In this document: positions 52,592-61,600 of the stretch, one piece after another
How positions within the stretch are numbered: position 1 is the stretch's first letter
Layout of the letters: the number at the start of each line of letters is the position of its first letter
Source: DAOUAE01 sp034433795
Lineage (GTDB): Bacteria; Chloroflexota; UBA6077; FW602-bin22; DAOUAE01
NCBI GenBank assembly: GCA_034433795.1
Contig: DAOUAE010000089.1
Coordinates: 26,836-90,835, forward strand
DNA length: 64,000 nt
Direction: 5' to 3'
The notes under the pieces: model-generated
What the model saw: only the letters and a program-made list of their open reading frames with translations
Told to the model about the DNA's origin: nothing
The model's database searches: none
Position numbers and translations under genes: made by a program

Positions 52592-53746
52592 GTGATCACC
52601 GTCAGCGTCATCAAGGCCGACATCGGTGGTCTGGTCGGCCATTCGGGGATCCACCCCGATCTGCTGGAGGCCGCCCGTGAGCAGCTGGAGAAGGCCAAGC
52701 AGCAGGGCCTGATTCTGGATTACTACGTGACACGGGTCGGCGACGACGTCCAGCTGGTCATGACCCACACCCATGGTGAACTGGCCGAGCCGGTGCACCG
52801 GCTGGCCTACGAGGCGCTCCAGGCCGGAACCCGGCGGGCCCGGGACCTCAAGCTCTACGGCGCCGGCCAGGACCTGCTGGCCGACAGCTTCAGCGGCACG
52901 GTCAAGGGGATGGGGCCGGGCATCGCGGAGATGACCTTCGAGGAGCGCCGCAGCGAGCCGATCATCATCTTTATGGCCGACAAGACCTCGGCCGGGGCCT
53001 GGAACCTGCCGCTCTACAAGATCTTCGCCGACCCCTTCAACACCGCCGGCCTGGTCATCGCCGAGGAGCTGCACGGCGGGTTCCGCTTTGAGGTCCACGA
53101 CGTGATCGCCCGCAAGCGCATCTTCTTCGACACCCCGGAGGAGTCCTACGACCTGCTGGCCTTCATCGGCGCGCCCAACCGCTATATGGTCAAGGCGGTC
53201 TACCACCGGGCGACCAACGATATCGCCGCAGTCTCCTCGACCGAGAAACTCAGTCTGATCGCCGGGAAGTACGTCGGCAAGGACGACCCGGTGCTGATCG
53301 TTCGCTGCCAGCAGAAGTTCCCGTCGGTCGGCGAGGTGCTGGAGCCGTTCTCCCAGCCGCATATCGTGGCCGGCTGGATGCGTGGCTCGCACATGGGCCC
53401 GCTGATGCCGGTCCCCTTCCACTACGCCAACTGCTCGCGCTTCGACGGACCGCCGCGGGTCATCGCCGTCGGCTTCCAGATCGCCAACGGGCGGCTGATC
53501 GGGCCGCGGGATCTCTTCGACGACCCGGCCTTTGACGAGGCGCGCCGGCAGGCCAACCTGATCGCCAACATCCTGCGCCGGCACGGCCCGTTCGAGCCGC
53601 ACCGCCTGCCGCTCGACGAGATGGAGTACACGCCGATGGCCGGGCTGATGCGGCGTCTGGCCCACCGCTTCGAGGAGATCCCGGAGCGGCCGGCCGCCAC
53701 GGTCGCCGCCGAGGCCATTCTGGAGAAGGCGGCCACGGCCGACTGA
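52592..53746 (+). CDS. fbp: Fructose-1,6-bisphosphate aldolase/phosphatase (FBPase class V, archaeal type)
   Basis: A 384-residue bifunctional gluconeogenic enzyme that condenses DHAP and GAP to fructose-1,6-bisphosphate and dephosphorylates it to fructose-6-phosphate. It matches the archaeal/thermophile family from the N-terminus (VSVIKADIGGLVGHSG, with the metal-binding Asp) through KGMGPGIAEMTFEER, FADPFNTAGLVI and the Schiff-base lysine region STEKLSLIAGKYVGKDDPV to PVPFHYANCSRFDGPPR. Length is normal. The start is GTG 52592 after GGGAGGG. Such enzymes are typical of archaea and deep-branching thermophilic bacteria. Confidence 0.93.
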   Translation: MITVSVIKADIGGLVGHSGIHPDLLEAAREQLEKAKQQGLILDYYVTRVGDDVQLVMTHTHGELAEPVHRLAYEALQAGTRRARDLKLYGAGQDLLADSFSGTVKGMGPGIAEMTFEERRSEPIIIFMADKTSAGAWNLPLYKIFADPFNTAGLVIAEELHGGFRFEVHDVIARKRIFFDTPEESYDLLAFIGAPNRYMVKAVYHRATNDIAAVSSTEKLSLIAGKYVGKDDPVLIVRCQQKFPSVGEVLEPFSQPHIVAGWMRGSHMGPLMPVPFHYANCSRFDGPPRVIAVGFQIANGRLIGPRDLFDDPAFDEARRQANLIANILRRHGPFEPHRLPLDEMEYTPMAGLMRRLAHRFEEIPERPAATVAAEAILEKAATAD

Positions 53747-53771
53747 ACCGCTGACCACGGGCAGACCCTCC

Positions 53772-53806
53772 GCCGCCCCGATCGGTGGCCCCGCGGTCGG
53801 GGCGGC
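53772..53806. terminator. Hairpin between convergent fbp and lepA, probable bidirectional terminator
   Basis: GCCGCCCCGA (53772-53781) and TCGGGGCGGC (53797-53806) form a perfect 10-bp stem with a 15-nt loop, centred between the stops of two convergent genes. There is no strong U-run on either side, so termination may be imprecise. Confidence 0.5.
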
Positions 53807-53813
53807 TGCTCTC

Positions 53814-55613
53814 TCAGCCGCCGATCTTCAGAACGGCCATGAAGGCCTCCTGCGGGATCTCGACCGCGCCGACCCGCTTGAGGCGCTTCTTGCCCTCGGC
53901 CTGCCGCTCCAGCAGCTTGCGTTTGCGGGTCACATCGCCGCCGTAGCACTTGGCCAGGACGTTCTTGCGCAGAGCCGGGATGGTTTCGCGGGCGATGACC
54001 CGGCTGCCGATGGCCGCCTGGAGCGCCACCTCGAAGAGCTGCCGGGGGATGAGATGCCTGAGCTTCTCGACCAGCTCCTTCCCACGCTGGTAGGCCCGGT
54101 CGCGATGGGTGATGAGCGAGAGAGCGTCCACCGGCTGGCCGTGGACCAGAATATCGAGTTTGACCAGGTCGCCCGGCCGGTAGCCCAGCAGGGTGTAGTC
54201 CATCGAGGCGTAGCCCTGGGTGCGCGACTTCAACTGGTCGTAGAAGTCGACCAGGACCTCGGCCAGCGGCACGTGGTAGGTCAGGATGACCCGCTGGGCG
54301 TCAACGTACTCCATCCGGACGAACTCGCCGCGCCGGCTGGTGACCAGATCCATGATGGCGCCGATGTAGCGGGTCGGGCTGACGATGCTCAGCTCCAGCC
54401 AGGGTTCGCTGATCTCCTGGATCTCGGCCGCCGGCGGCAGTCGGGCCGGGTTGTCGACCACCACCTGCCGACCGTTGCGCAGCGTCACCTGGTACCGGAC
54501 GCTGGGGGCGGTGGTCAGCAGATTCAGCCCGTACTCGCGCTCCAGCCGCTCCTGGACGATCTCCAGATGCAACAGCCCCAGAAAACCGCAGCGGAAGCCG
54601 AACCCCAGCGCCAGCGAGGTCTCCGGCTCGAACGAGAGGGCGGCGTCGTTGAGTTTCAGTTTATGCAGGGCGTCGCGCAGCAGAGCGTAGTCGTCGCCGT
54701 CCACCGGGTAGAGACCGGCGAAGACCATGGGCTTGGCCGGCCGGTAGCCGGGCAGCGGCTCTGCAGCCGGCTGGTCGGCCCAGGTGATGGTGTCGCCGAC
54801 CGGGCACTCGCTGACCTCTTTGAGACCGGTGGCGATATAGCCGACCTGACCGGCGCTCAGGCGGTCGACCGGGGTCATCGCGGGGGTGAAGACGCCGATC
54901 TCCATCGCCTCGGTGGTGGCGCCGGTGGCCAGCAGTCGCAGCCGGCTCCGCGGCTCGACGAAACCGTCCACCACCCGCACATAGGCGATGACTCCTTTGT
55001 AGCTGTCGTAGTGGGAATCGAAGATGAGGGCTCGCAGCGGCTGCTGCCGCTGGCCTCGCGGAGGCGGGATGCGCTGGACGATGGCCTCCAGGACCGCCTC
55101 GACCCCCAGACCGGTCTTGGCCGAGGTGTAGAGGACCTCGCTGGCCGGGAAGCCGAGCACCCGCTCGATCTCGCGGGCGACCGCCGCGGGCTCGGCGTTG
55201 GGCAGGTCGATCTTGTTGACCACCGGGATGATGGTGAGGTCGTGGTCCAGGGCCAGGTAGGCGTTGGCCAGGGTCTGGGCCTGGATGCCCTGGGTGGCGT
55301 CGACGACCAGCAGGGCCCCCTCGCAGGCGGCCAGGCTCCGGCTGACCTCGTAGGAGAAGTCCACGTGGCCGGGCGTGTCGATGAGGTTGAGTTCGTACTC
55401 CTGCCCGTCCCGGGCCCGGTAGCGCAGCCGGACCGCCCGCGCCTTGATGGTGATGCCCTTCTCGCGCTCCAGGTCCATCGAGTCCAGGACCTGCTCGGTC
55501 ATCTGCCGCGGGTCGATGGTGCCGGTCAGCTCCAGGAGCCGGTCGCTGAGCGTGGTCTTGCCGTGGTCGATATGGGCGATGATCGAGAAGTTGCGAATCC
55601 GCTGCTGGTCCAC
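53814..55613 (-). CDS. lepA: Elongation factor 4 (LepA GTPase)
   Basis: A 599-residue translational GTPase that binds ribosomes and affects initiation and back-translocation. G-domain motifs are AHIDHGKTTLSDRLLE (P-loop), EREKGITIKA (switch I), DTPGHVDFSYEV and NKIDLP. The LepA-specific C-terminus KLLERQAEGKKRLKRVG is present. The start is GTG 55613 (MDQQRIRNFSII), which gives the usual length; a GTG at 55658 lies inside a leader hairpin and is unlikely. Confidence 0.95.
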   Translation of the reverse strand: MDQQRIRNFSIIAHIDHGKTTLSDRLLELTGTIDPRQMTEQVLDSMDLEREKGITIKARAVRLRYRARDGQEYELNLIDTPGHVDFSYEVSRSLAACEGALLVVDATQGIQAQTLANAYLALDHDLTIIPVVNKIDLPNAEPAAVAREIERVLGFPASEVLYTSAKTGLGVEAVLEAIVQRIPPPRGQRQQPLRALIFDSHYDSYKGVIAYVRVVDGFVEPRSRLRLLATGATTEAMEIGVFTPAMTPVDRLSAGQVGYIATGLKEVSECPVGDTITWADQPAAEPLPGYRPAKPMVFAGLYPVDGDDYALLRDALHKLKLNDAALSFEPETSLALGFGFRCGFLGLLHLEIVQERLEREYGLNLLTTAPSVRYQVTLRNGRQVVVDNPARLPPAAEIQEISEPWLELSIVSPTRYIGAIMDLVTSRRGEFVRMEYVDAQRVILTYHVPLAEVLVDFYDQLKSRTQGYASMDYTLLGYRPGDLVKLDILVHGQPVDALSLITHRDRAYQRGKELVEKLRHLIPRQLFEVALQAAIGSRVIARETIPALRKNVLAKCYGGDVTRKRKLLERQAEGKKRLKRVGAVEIPQEAFMAVLKIGG

Positions 55614-55634
55614 GCCTGATCCCCACCCGGACAC

Positions 55635-55660
55635 AGAAAACGGTGGCGTGACCGCCACCG
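55635..55660 (-). terminator. Hairpin with U-run in the lepA leader
   Basis: On the minus strand CGGTGGCG-GTCA-CGCCACCG (55660-55641) is a perfect 8-bp stem with a 4-nt loop, directly followed by TTTTCT. It lies at the 5' end of the lepA message, about 7 nt after the predicted start of transcription, and has the form of an intrinsic terminator. It may attenuate lepA, protect the 5' end, or stop transcription arriving from upstream. Confidence 0.5.
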
Positions 55661-55673
55661 CTCAGCACGATGA

Positions 55674-55703
55674 AGTATAGCCGACATCCGGGCTGCCCGT
55701 CAA
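55674..55703 (-). promoter_or_regulatory. Promoter of lepA
   Basis: On the minus strand TTGACG (55703-55698) and TATACT (55679-55674) are 18 bp apart. Transcription would begin near 55667, immediately before the hairpin at 55641-55660. Confidence 0.75.
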
Positions 55704-55727
55704 ACCGCCCCGCCACACTCCCACCGC

Positions 55728-57617
55728 TCAGCCCGACCGCTCCACCAGCACCGGCCCGAGACGGACGGTGTCACCGCCGGCCAGGAGCCCCAGGCGGGTG
55801 GGCCCCCGGTAGAGACCGACCGCCAGCCAGTAGCGACCGGACGGCAGATCAGCCGGCAGCAGAAGCGCGTGGCGGTCGGTCAGGACCTGGCCGGGACGCC
55901 ACCGGCTGGTAGGGGCCCGGCCGTTGAGCGGCGGGGCATCGTGCTGGGCCCGGATCGCTCCCCCGGCATCGAGGAAGTGCACGAAGACCGTGTAATCGGC
56001 CGGGAGCGGTCCGGCGGCCTGCCAGGTCAGAGCGACGGGCAGCGGCTCCCCCGCATGTGCGGTGGTCGGAAAGGTCGCCTGGGTCAGGACCACCCCACCC
56101 TGAAAGCGGGCGGCCACGGTCTGCGGCGGCGGCAGATCGGGCGCGCTGTGGTAGGGGACCAGATCGGAGTCGCTGAGGGCCAGGGCCGGACCGGGGAAGG
56201 TGTGCAGGCTGAGCCAGTCCTCGATCTGCACCGTCCCGCTCCCCAGCACCTGCCGGTAGAGGACCAGCCAGAGGGTGCGCTCCTCGGCCAGCAGTGGGGT
56301 CAGGAGAGCGGCGGTCCGACCGGCCACATCGCCCTCGAGGTAGGTCGTGCCGACCGGGATGAGCACCCAGGGGCGCGGGGACCGGCTGAGCACCTGGTAG
56401 TAGCCGGCCTGCTCGGCCGAGACGAAGACGATGAGGTCGTCGGGTTCGGTCCGCTGGTCGAGCGCCTGGACCGTGGTGCGGGGATCCCAGAAAAAAGCGG
56501 GCGGTGGGGGACGCTGCAGCCAGGCCAGCGTGCCCAGGAGACCGACAGCGGCCAGCAGAGCGGTGGCCACCGCCGCCCGCCAGCGGGCGACCCGGGCCAG
56601 CTGCCCGGCCAGCAGGACCACCAGAAAGGGAAGGGCGGTCAGAACATAGCGCTCGCTCAGGCTCTGGCGGGTCCAGAGGGTGTTGATGGCGACCGCCTGG
56701 ACCAGGCCCAACCCGGCGCCGAGCAGGAGAAAGACCGGCTCACGGGGCCGCTGGTCGCAGGCCAGCCGTGGCCGCCCGAGCAGGCAGAGCGCGCCAGCCA
56801 GAGCCGCCGGCCCGAGCCACTCCGGCCGCAGCCATCCACCCCCGCTGAGCAGGCGCAGGGCGTCCCAGAGCTGGCCGGTGAGCGGCTCGGGCGGGACGAC
56901 CGGCCGGGGGCCGCCGCTGGTGAGAGTCTGACCGAAACCCTGGGTCAGCCCAAAAGCCAGCCACGGGATCAGGCTCAGCCCGGCCCGAGCGGCCGCCCCC
57001 AGACGGTCGCGCCGCTCCCGGTGGAGGAGCCCGTCCAGGGCGAGGGCCACCAGGAGCGGCAGGGCGGTGTAGGCGGTCCAGAGGGCCAGCGCCAGGCTCA
57101 GACCGAGCCCGCGTCGGGCGCGGGGCGCTGAACCGGTGTGCCGCCAGGCGGCCAGGGTCACGAAGAGCGCCGCCAGAACGAAGTCGCGGACGGCGACGCT
57201 CTCGTGGACGGCGACCGGGGCCACGGCGACGAGGGTCCCGGCGGCGAGAGCGGCCCGTGGGCCGGCCAGCCGGCCGGCCCAGGCCCAGACCACCGCCAGC
57301 GTCAGGAGAGCGCTGAGGAGGCTGAGGTACTTGGCGCCGAACGGCGTCGAACCAGCCAGCGCCAGCCAGAGGCGGAGCAGAAGATAGTAGAGCGGCGGGT
57401 GAACATCGCGGGCCAGCAGCGCCAGCGCCTCCGCCAGCGGCATCACCGCCAGGGCGACCGAGAGCCCGCCGTCCAGCCCCAGGTCTGGCCCCTGGGCGGC
57501 CCGGAGCCGGAGGCCGAAGCCCAGGAGCAGCAGACCCAGTCCGCCAAGAGCAAGGCAGACGGAGGGCCGGCTGATCGGTGGAGAGGATGGGTGCGGCGGG
57601 GCGGTGAGGACAGTCAA
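55728..57617 (-). CDS. GT39-like polytopic membrane glycosyltransferase
   Basis: A 629-residue membrane protein with about ten to twelve helices in the first 400 residues and a soluble extracytoplasmic C-terminal domain (about 500-629). The segment DVHPPLYYLLLRLWLAL is the hallmark of the PMT/ArnT-like (GT39/PMT_2) group, which moves sugars from polyprenyl phosphates to proteins or lipids. The first loop has acidic residues (PDLGLDGG), one of which would be the catalytic Asp. The C-terminal beta-rich part resembles carbohydrate-binding modules. The start is probably TTG 57617 with GGAG eight bases before it. Confidence 0.75.
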   Translation of the reverse strand: MTVLTAPPHPSSPPISRPSVCLALGGLGLLLLGFGLRLRAAQGPDLGLDGGLSVALAVMPLAEALALLARDVHPPLYYLLLRLWLALAGSTPFGAKYLSLLSALLTLAVVWAWAGRLAGPRAALAAGTLVAVAPVAVHESVAVRDFVLAALFVTLAAWRHTGSAPRARRGLGLSLALALWTAYTALPLLVALALDGLLHRERRDRLGAAARAGLSLIPWLAFGLTQGFGQTLTSGGPRPVVPPEPLTGQLWDALRLLSGGGWLRPEWLGPAALAGALCLLGRPRLACDQRPREPVFLLLGAGLGLVQAVAINTLWTRQSLSERYVLTALPFLVVLLAGQLARVARWRAAVATALLAAVGLLGTLAWLQRPPPPAFFWDPRTTVQALDQRTEPDDLIVFVSAEQAGYYQVLSRSPRPWVLIPVGTTYLEGDVAGRTAALLTPLLAEERTLWLVLYRQVLGSGTVQIEDWLSLHTFPGPALALSDSDLVPYHSAPDLPPPQTVAARFQGGVVLTQATFPTTAHAGEPLPVALTWQAAGPLPADYTVFVHFLDAGGAIRAQHDAPPLNGRAPTSRWRPGQVLTDRHALLLPADLPSGRYWLAVGLYRGPTRLGLLAGGDTVRLGPVLVERSG

Positions 57618-57674
57618 CGGTGTGCGCTCCGGTGGGGCGGCCGGGAGCCGGATCCGGCTCCCGGCCGCTGGCCC

Positions 57675-58490
57675 CTACGGGCCGGGTTGAATGGTGTAGG
57701 TGATGGTGCCGAGGAGGTTATAGTTAGCGAGCTGAACCAGCACCGGACCGGGCCGGAGCGGCACGAACGTCACCGTCACCGTCCCAGGGGTGCCGGTCTC
57801 GCTGGCCCGCTGGCTGACCAGGAGCGTCCCATCCTGGTAGACGTTCAGGAAGACGCCGCTGGTGATATCCGCCCCCGGCGGAGCGACCGTCAGGCGAACG
57901 GTCTGGGGCTCGGTCGCGGAGGTATTCCATTGAAAATGCACGAACTGGCCGGCCGGATTGCCCGGCAGCACCCCGCTCTGGGGAGCGGTCAGGGGCAATG
58001 GATTCTGGGCCGAGCCCGCCGCGGGCGTCGGCGTGGCCGCCGGGGTGGGAGTGGCGGCCGGCTGGGCGAGTCCCTGGACGGTCAGGGTGAAGGCGACCGG
58101 CGTGCCGGGGGCGTAGTTGTAAACCTGAACCAGGATGGGGTCGGTGGTCTGGGGCACGAACGGCAGGGTGTTCGTCCCGGGGGCCGGTCCGACCCCGTTC
58201 ATCGTCGCCAGCCGCTGGCCCGCCTGCCAGAGTTCGACCCCAACGGCATTGGCGGTGGCCGGATCGCCGGGGCTGAAGGTCAGGGTGAGGCTGGCGGTGA
58301 CCCCGGCGGCCGGGACCGCGAGGGTGTAGTACCGGAAGGCGCCGGCCTGACTGCCGACCAGCTGCCCACTGGCCGTCTCCCGGAGAGGCAGGGCGGTCTG
58401 GGGCGTGGTGCCGTCAGGCCCGGCGGCCAGGGCCGGACCGACGAACAGGCCTCCCAGCAGCAGTGCGAGGAGAAGCAGTGTGCGGCGCAC
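57675..58490 (-). CDS. Secreted protein with two PPC-like beta domains
   Basis: A 271-residue exported protein. A signal peptide (RRTLLLLALLLGGLFVGPALA) is followed by two beta-sandwich domains of similar pattern (about 30-145 and 170-270) joined by a Pro/Thr/Ala linker. The repeated pattern of ...LTLTFSPGDPATAN... and ...VRLTVAPPGADITSG... suggests bacterial pre-peptidase C-terminal (PPC) domains. It has no catalytic domain, so it is more likely a surface or matrix protein. The start is GTG 58490 with AGGAGG upstream. It is next to the GT39-like gene, which could modify it. Confidence 0.7.
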   Translation of the reverse strand: MRRTLLLLALLLGGLFVGPALAAGPDGTTPQTALPLRETASGQLVGSQAGAFRYYTLAVPAAGVTASLTLTFSPGDPATANAVGVELWQAGQRLATMNGVGPAPGTNTLPFVPQTTDPILVQVYNYAPGTPVAFTLTVQGLAQPAATPTPAATPTPAAGSAQNPLPLTAPQSGVLPGNPAGQFVHFQWNTSATEPQTVRLTVAPPGADITSGVFLNVYQDGTLLVSQRASETGTPGTVTVTFVPLRPGPVLVQLANYNLLGTITYTIQPGP

Positions 58491-58627
58491 GGTCGAGACC
58501 TCCTGGTGAGTCTGAGATCCTCACCGGTCTCCATAGCACACCGCCGCCGGGGTGATGGTTAAGGGCAGGTAAAATATTCGTCAATCTCTGGTCAAGATCG
58601 ACGGGGCGAGGACCGGCCGGAGCGGTC

Positions 58628-58636
58628 TGGTAGAAT
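58628..58636 (+). promoter_or_regulatory. Extended -10 promoter giving a leaderless reverse gyrase message
   Basis: TGGTAGAAT (58628-58636) is an extended -10 element. ATG 58645 lies 8 nt after it, at the expected transcription start, and no Shine-Dalgarno sequence is present, so the mRNA is probably leaderless. Confidence 0.6.
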
Positions 58637-58644
58637 AGAGGGTG

Positions 58645-61600
58645 ATGAGCGCGGTCTACAGCGGGCTCTGCCCCAACTGCGGGGGAGACATCACCGGCGA
58701 GCGGCTGGAAGCCGGGCTCCCCTGTGACCGGTGCCTGCCGCAGCCGGCACCCGAGCCGCTCTGCGCCCTCCTGCGCCGCCAGGGGACGCTGCAGCACCTC
58801 GCCGCCCGCTGTCAGGTCGAAGAGCGGCTGGCCGCCTTCAGTACCCTCTTCGAGCGCTGCGTCGGCGCACCGCCCTCGACGCTGCAGATAACCTGGGCCA
58901 AGCGCGTCCTGGCCGGCGATTCGTTCGCCATCGCCACGCTCCCCGGCACCGGCAAGACCACCTTCGGGCTGGTGATGGCCCTCTTCCAGAACGGCCACCG
59001 CCTCCTCATCGTGCCCACCCGCCTCCTGGTTCAGCAGGCCGCCGACCGCCTCCAGCAGTACGCCCAGCGGGCCGGCCAGACGATCACGGTTGCGGTGCGG
59101 ACCGGTGAGACGCCCGGCCCGATCCCGGAGGCCTTCGACATTCTGGTCACCACGCTCATGTACTTCCACCGTCACCACGCCGAGATCGGCGCCGTCCGTT
59201 ACCAGTACATCTTCGTCGACGACGTCGACGCCCTCCTGCGCAATTCACGCGCGACCGACCATCTCTTCGGTCTGCTCGGTTTCGAGCCGGCCGACCTCCA
59301 GCGGGCTCTGGCCACCACCGACCTGGCGACGCTGGCCGCCCTGCGCCAGAAGAAGCGGCCGACCGTGCTCCTCCTCTCCTCGGCCACGGTGCGTCCCCGG
59401 GGACGGCGGGCGCTGCTTTTCCAGCGGCTGCTGGGGTTTGATGTCCAGCGGGCGGCGGTTCAGCTGCGGGCGGTGACCGACGCGGCCCGGTCGGTGGGCT
59501 CACTGGCGGAGGCGGTCACCGCGGCGGCCGACTTCATCCGGACCTGGGGCGGAGGCGGCCTGGTCTTTCTGCCCCTCACCGCCGGGCGGGCAGCGGTCGC
59601 GGCGGTCACGGCCGCCCTCCGCGACCAGGGGGTGACGGCCCAGAGCTACGACGAGGCGGATCTCGCCGCCTACGCCGCCGGGGCGGTCCAGGTGCTGGTG
59701 GGGCTGGCCCACAGCCAGAATCCGCTGGTCCGCGGCCTGGACCTGCCGCACGTGGTGCGCTACGCGCTCTTCCTCGACGTTCCGAAGATGACCATTCCCC
59801 TGCGGCCGTCAGAGGAACCCGGCGCGCTCTTCGCTCTGCTGCTGGCCCTGCGGCCGCTCCTGCCGGCCGAAGAGGTCAGCCTGGCCCTGGGGGTCGTCCG
59901 GCGCGCGCTCGGCCGCCGGCCCGAGCAGATCGCCCGCTCGCCCCGTCTCCAGGCCCGGCTGGCCGAGGTTCAGGCCTGGCTGGCCACGGTCCTGGCCGAC
60001 CCCACGCTGCCCCAGCGGATCGCCGCCGCCGACGACCTGGCGCTGGCCGAGGAGGAGGGGCAGATCGTCCTGGTGGTCGGCGACGCCGCCGCCTATCTCC
60101 AGGCCTCGGGGCGCACCTCGCGCCTCTTTCCCGGCGGCCTGGCCCGCGGGCTGAGCATCGTCTACGTTCAGGACCGCAAGGCCTTCCGCTCGCTCCAGCG
60201 TCGCCTGCGCCTCTTCACCACCCAGGAGATCGAGTGGCATGACCTGGACCGGCTGGACCTCGCCCGGCTGATGGCCGCCATCGACGCCGACCGGGCCCTT
60301 ATCCGGCGCTGGCAGGCTGGCGAGATCGTCGGCCGTCTCCCCGACCTCTTCCGCACCACCCTCCTGGTGGTCGAATCGCCGACCAAGGCCCGGACCATCG
60401 CCCGCTTCTTCGGCCGTCCCCAGGCCCGCTGGGTGGACGAGGCCCTGACCTATGAGCTGCCGCTGGGTGACCGGCTGCTGGTGCTGAGCGCTTCTCTGGG
60501 GCACGTGGTGGACCTGGTGACCCAGCAGGGGGTCTACGGCGTGCTGGTTGACGGCGTCACCCGGCCGATCTACGGCACAATCAAGCAGTGCACCGTCTGC
60601 GGCAGCCAGTTCGTGGACCAGGGCTGCCCGCAGCACCCCCGGGCCCCGGCCCGCGACAAGCGGCGACTTCTCCAGGCACTGGGGCGGGTGGCCTTCGAGG
60701 TTCAGGAGGTGCTCATCGGCACCGACCCCGACGCCGAGGGCGAGAAGATCGCCTACGATCTGCTGGCGCTGCTCCGGCCGATGGCCGCCCGGGTGGCCCG
60801 GATCGAATTCCACGAGGTCACCCCCCGGGCCTTCCAGGCGGCGCTGCAGGCGCCACGGACGGTCGACCGCCGGCGGGTCCAGGCCCAGATCGTCCGCCGG
60901 ATCGCCGACCGCTGGGTGGGCTTCGCCCTCTCGCAGCGCCTCTGGGCGGTCTTCGGCCGGCGGGGTCTCTCGGCCGGCCGGGTGCAGACGCCGGTTCTGG
61001 GCTGGGTGATCGAGCGGGCTGACCAGGCCCAGCAGGAGAAGGCGGTCCTGCGTCTGCGCTTCGACGGCTATCTCCTCGAGCGGGAGTATCCCGATCTGGA
61101 CCGGGCGGAGGCGGTCTGGCGCAGTCTGGACCGGTTACGGGTCCGGGTGGTGGGGACAGAGGAGCGGCGCGTCAACCCGCCGCCGCCCTTCGTCACCGCC
61201 ACCGTCCTGCGCGAAGCGGCCCATCTCCTGGGGCTCTCGGCCAGCCGGACGATGGCGTTGCTCCAGGAGCTCTTCGAGCGGGGGCTCATCACCTACCACC
61301 GCACCGATTCGCTGCACATCGCCCCCGAGGGGCGGGCGGTGGCCCGGACCTACCTGGAGGAGAACGGGCTGGGGCACCTCTTCGAGGGCCGGAGCTGGGG
61401 ACCGCCCGGCGTCCACGAGGCCATCCGCCCGACCCGGCCCCAGGACCGCCAGACGGTCGAACTGCTCCTGGGGACGGGGCTGCTCGAACTGAGCCAGCCC
61501 CGGCTGGCCCTGCGGCTCTACGATCTCATCTTCCGGCACTTCCTGGCCTCCCAGTGCCGGCCGGCCCTCGTCCGCTACGCCCGCCTGCGCCTGGAGACCC

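Noticed and set aside
55614..55658. GTG 55658 as the lepA start
   Set aside because: It lies within a perfect hairpin and would add 15 residues not found in LepA. GTG 55613 gives the standard 599-residue length.
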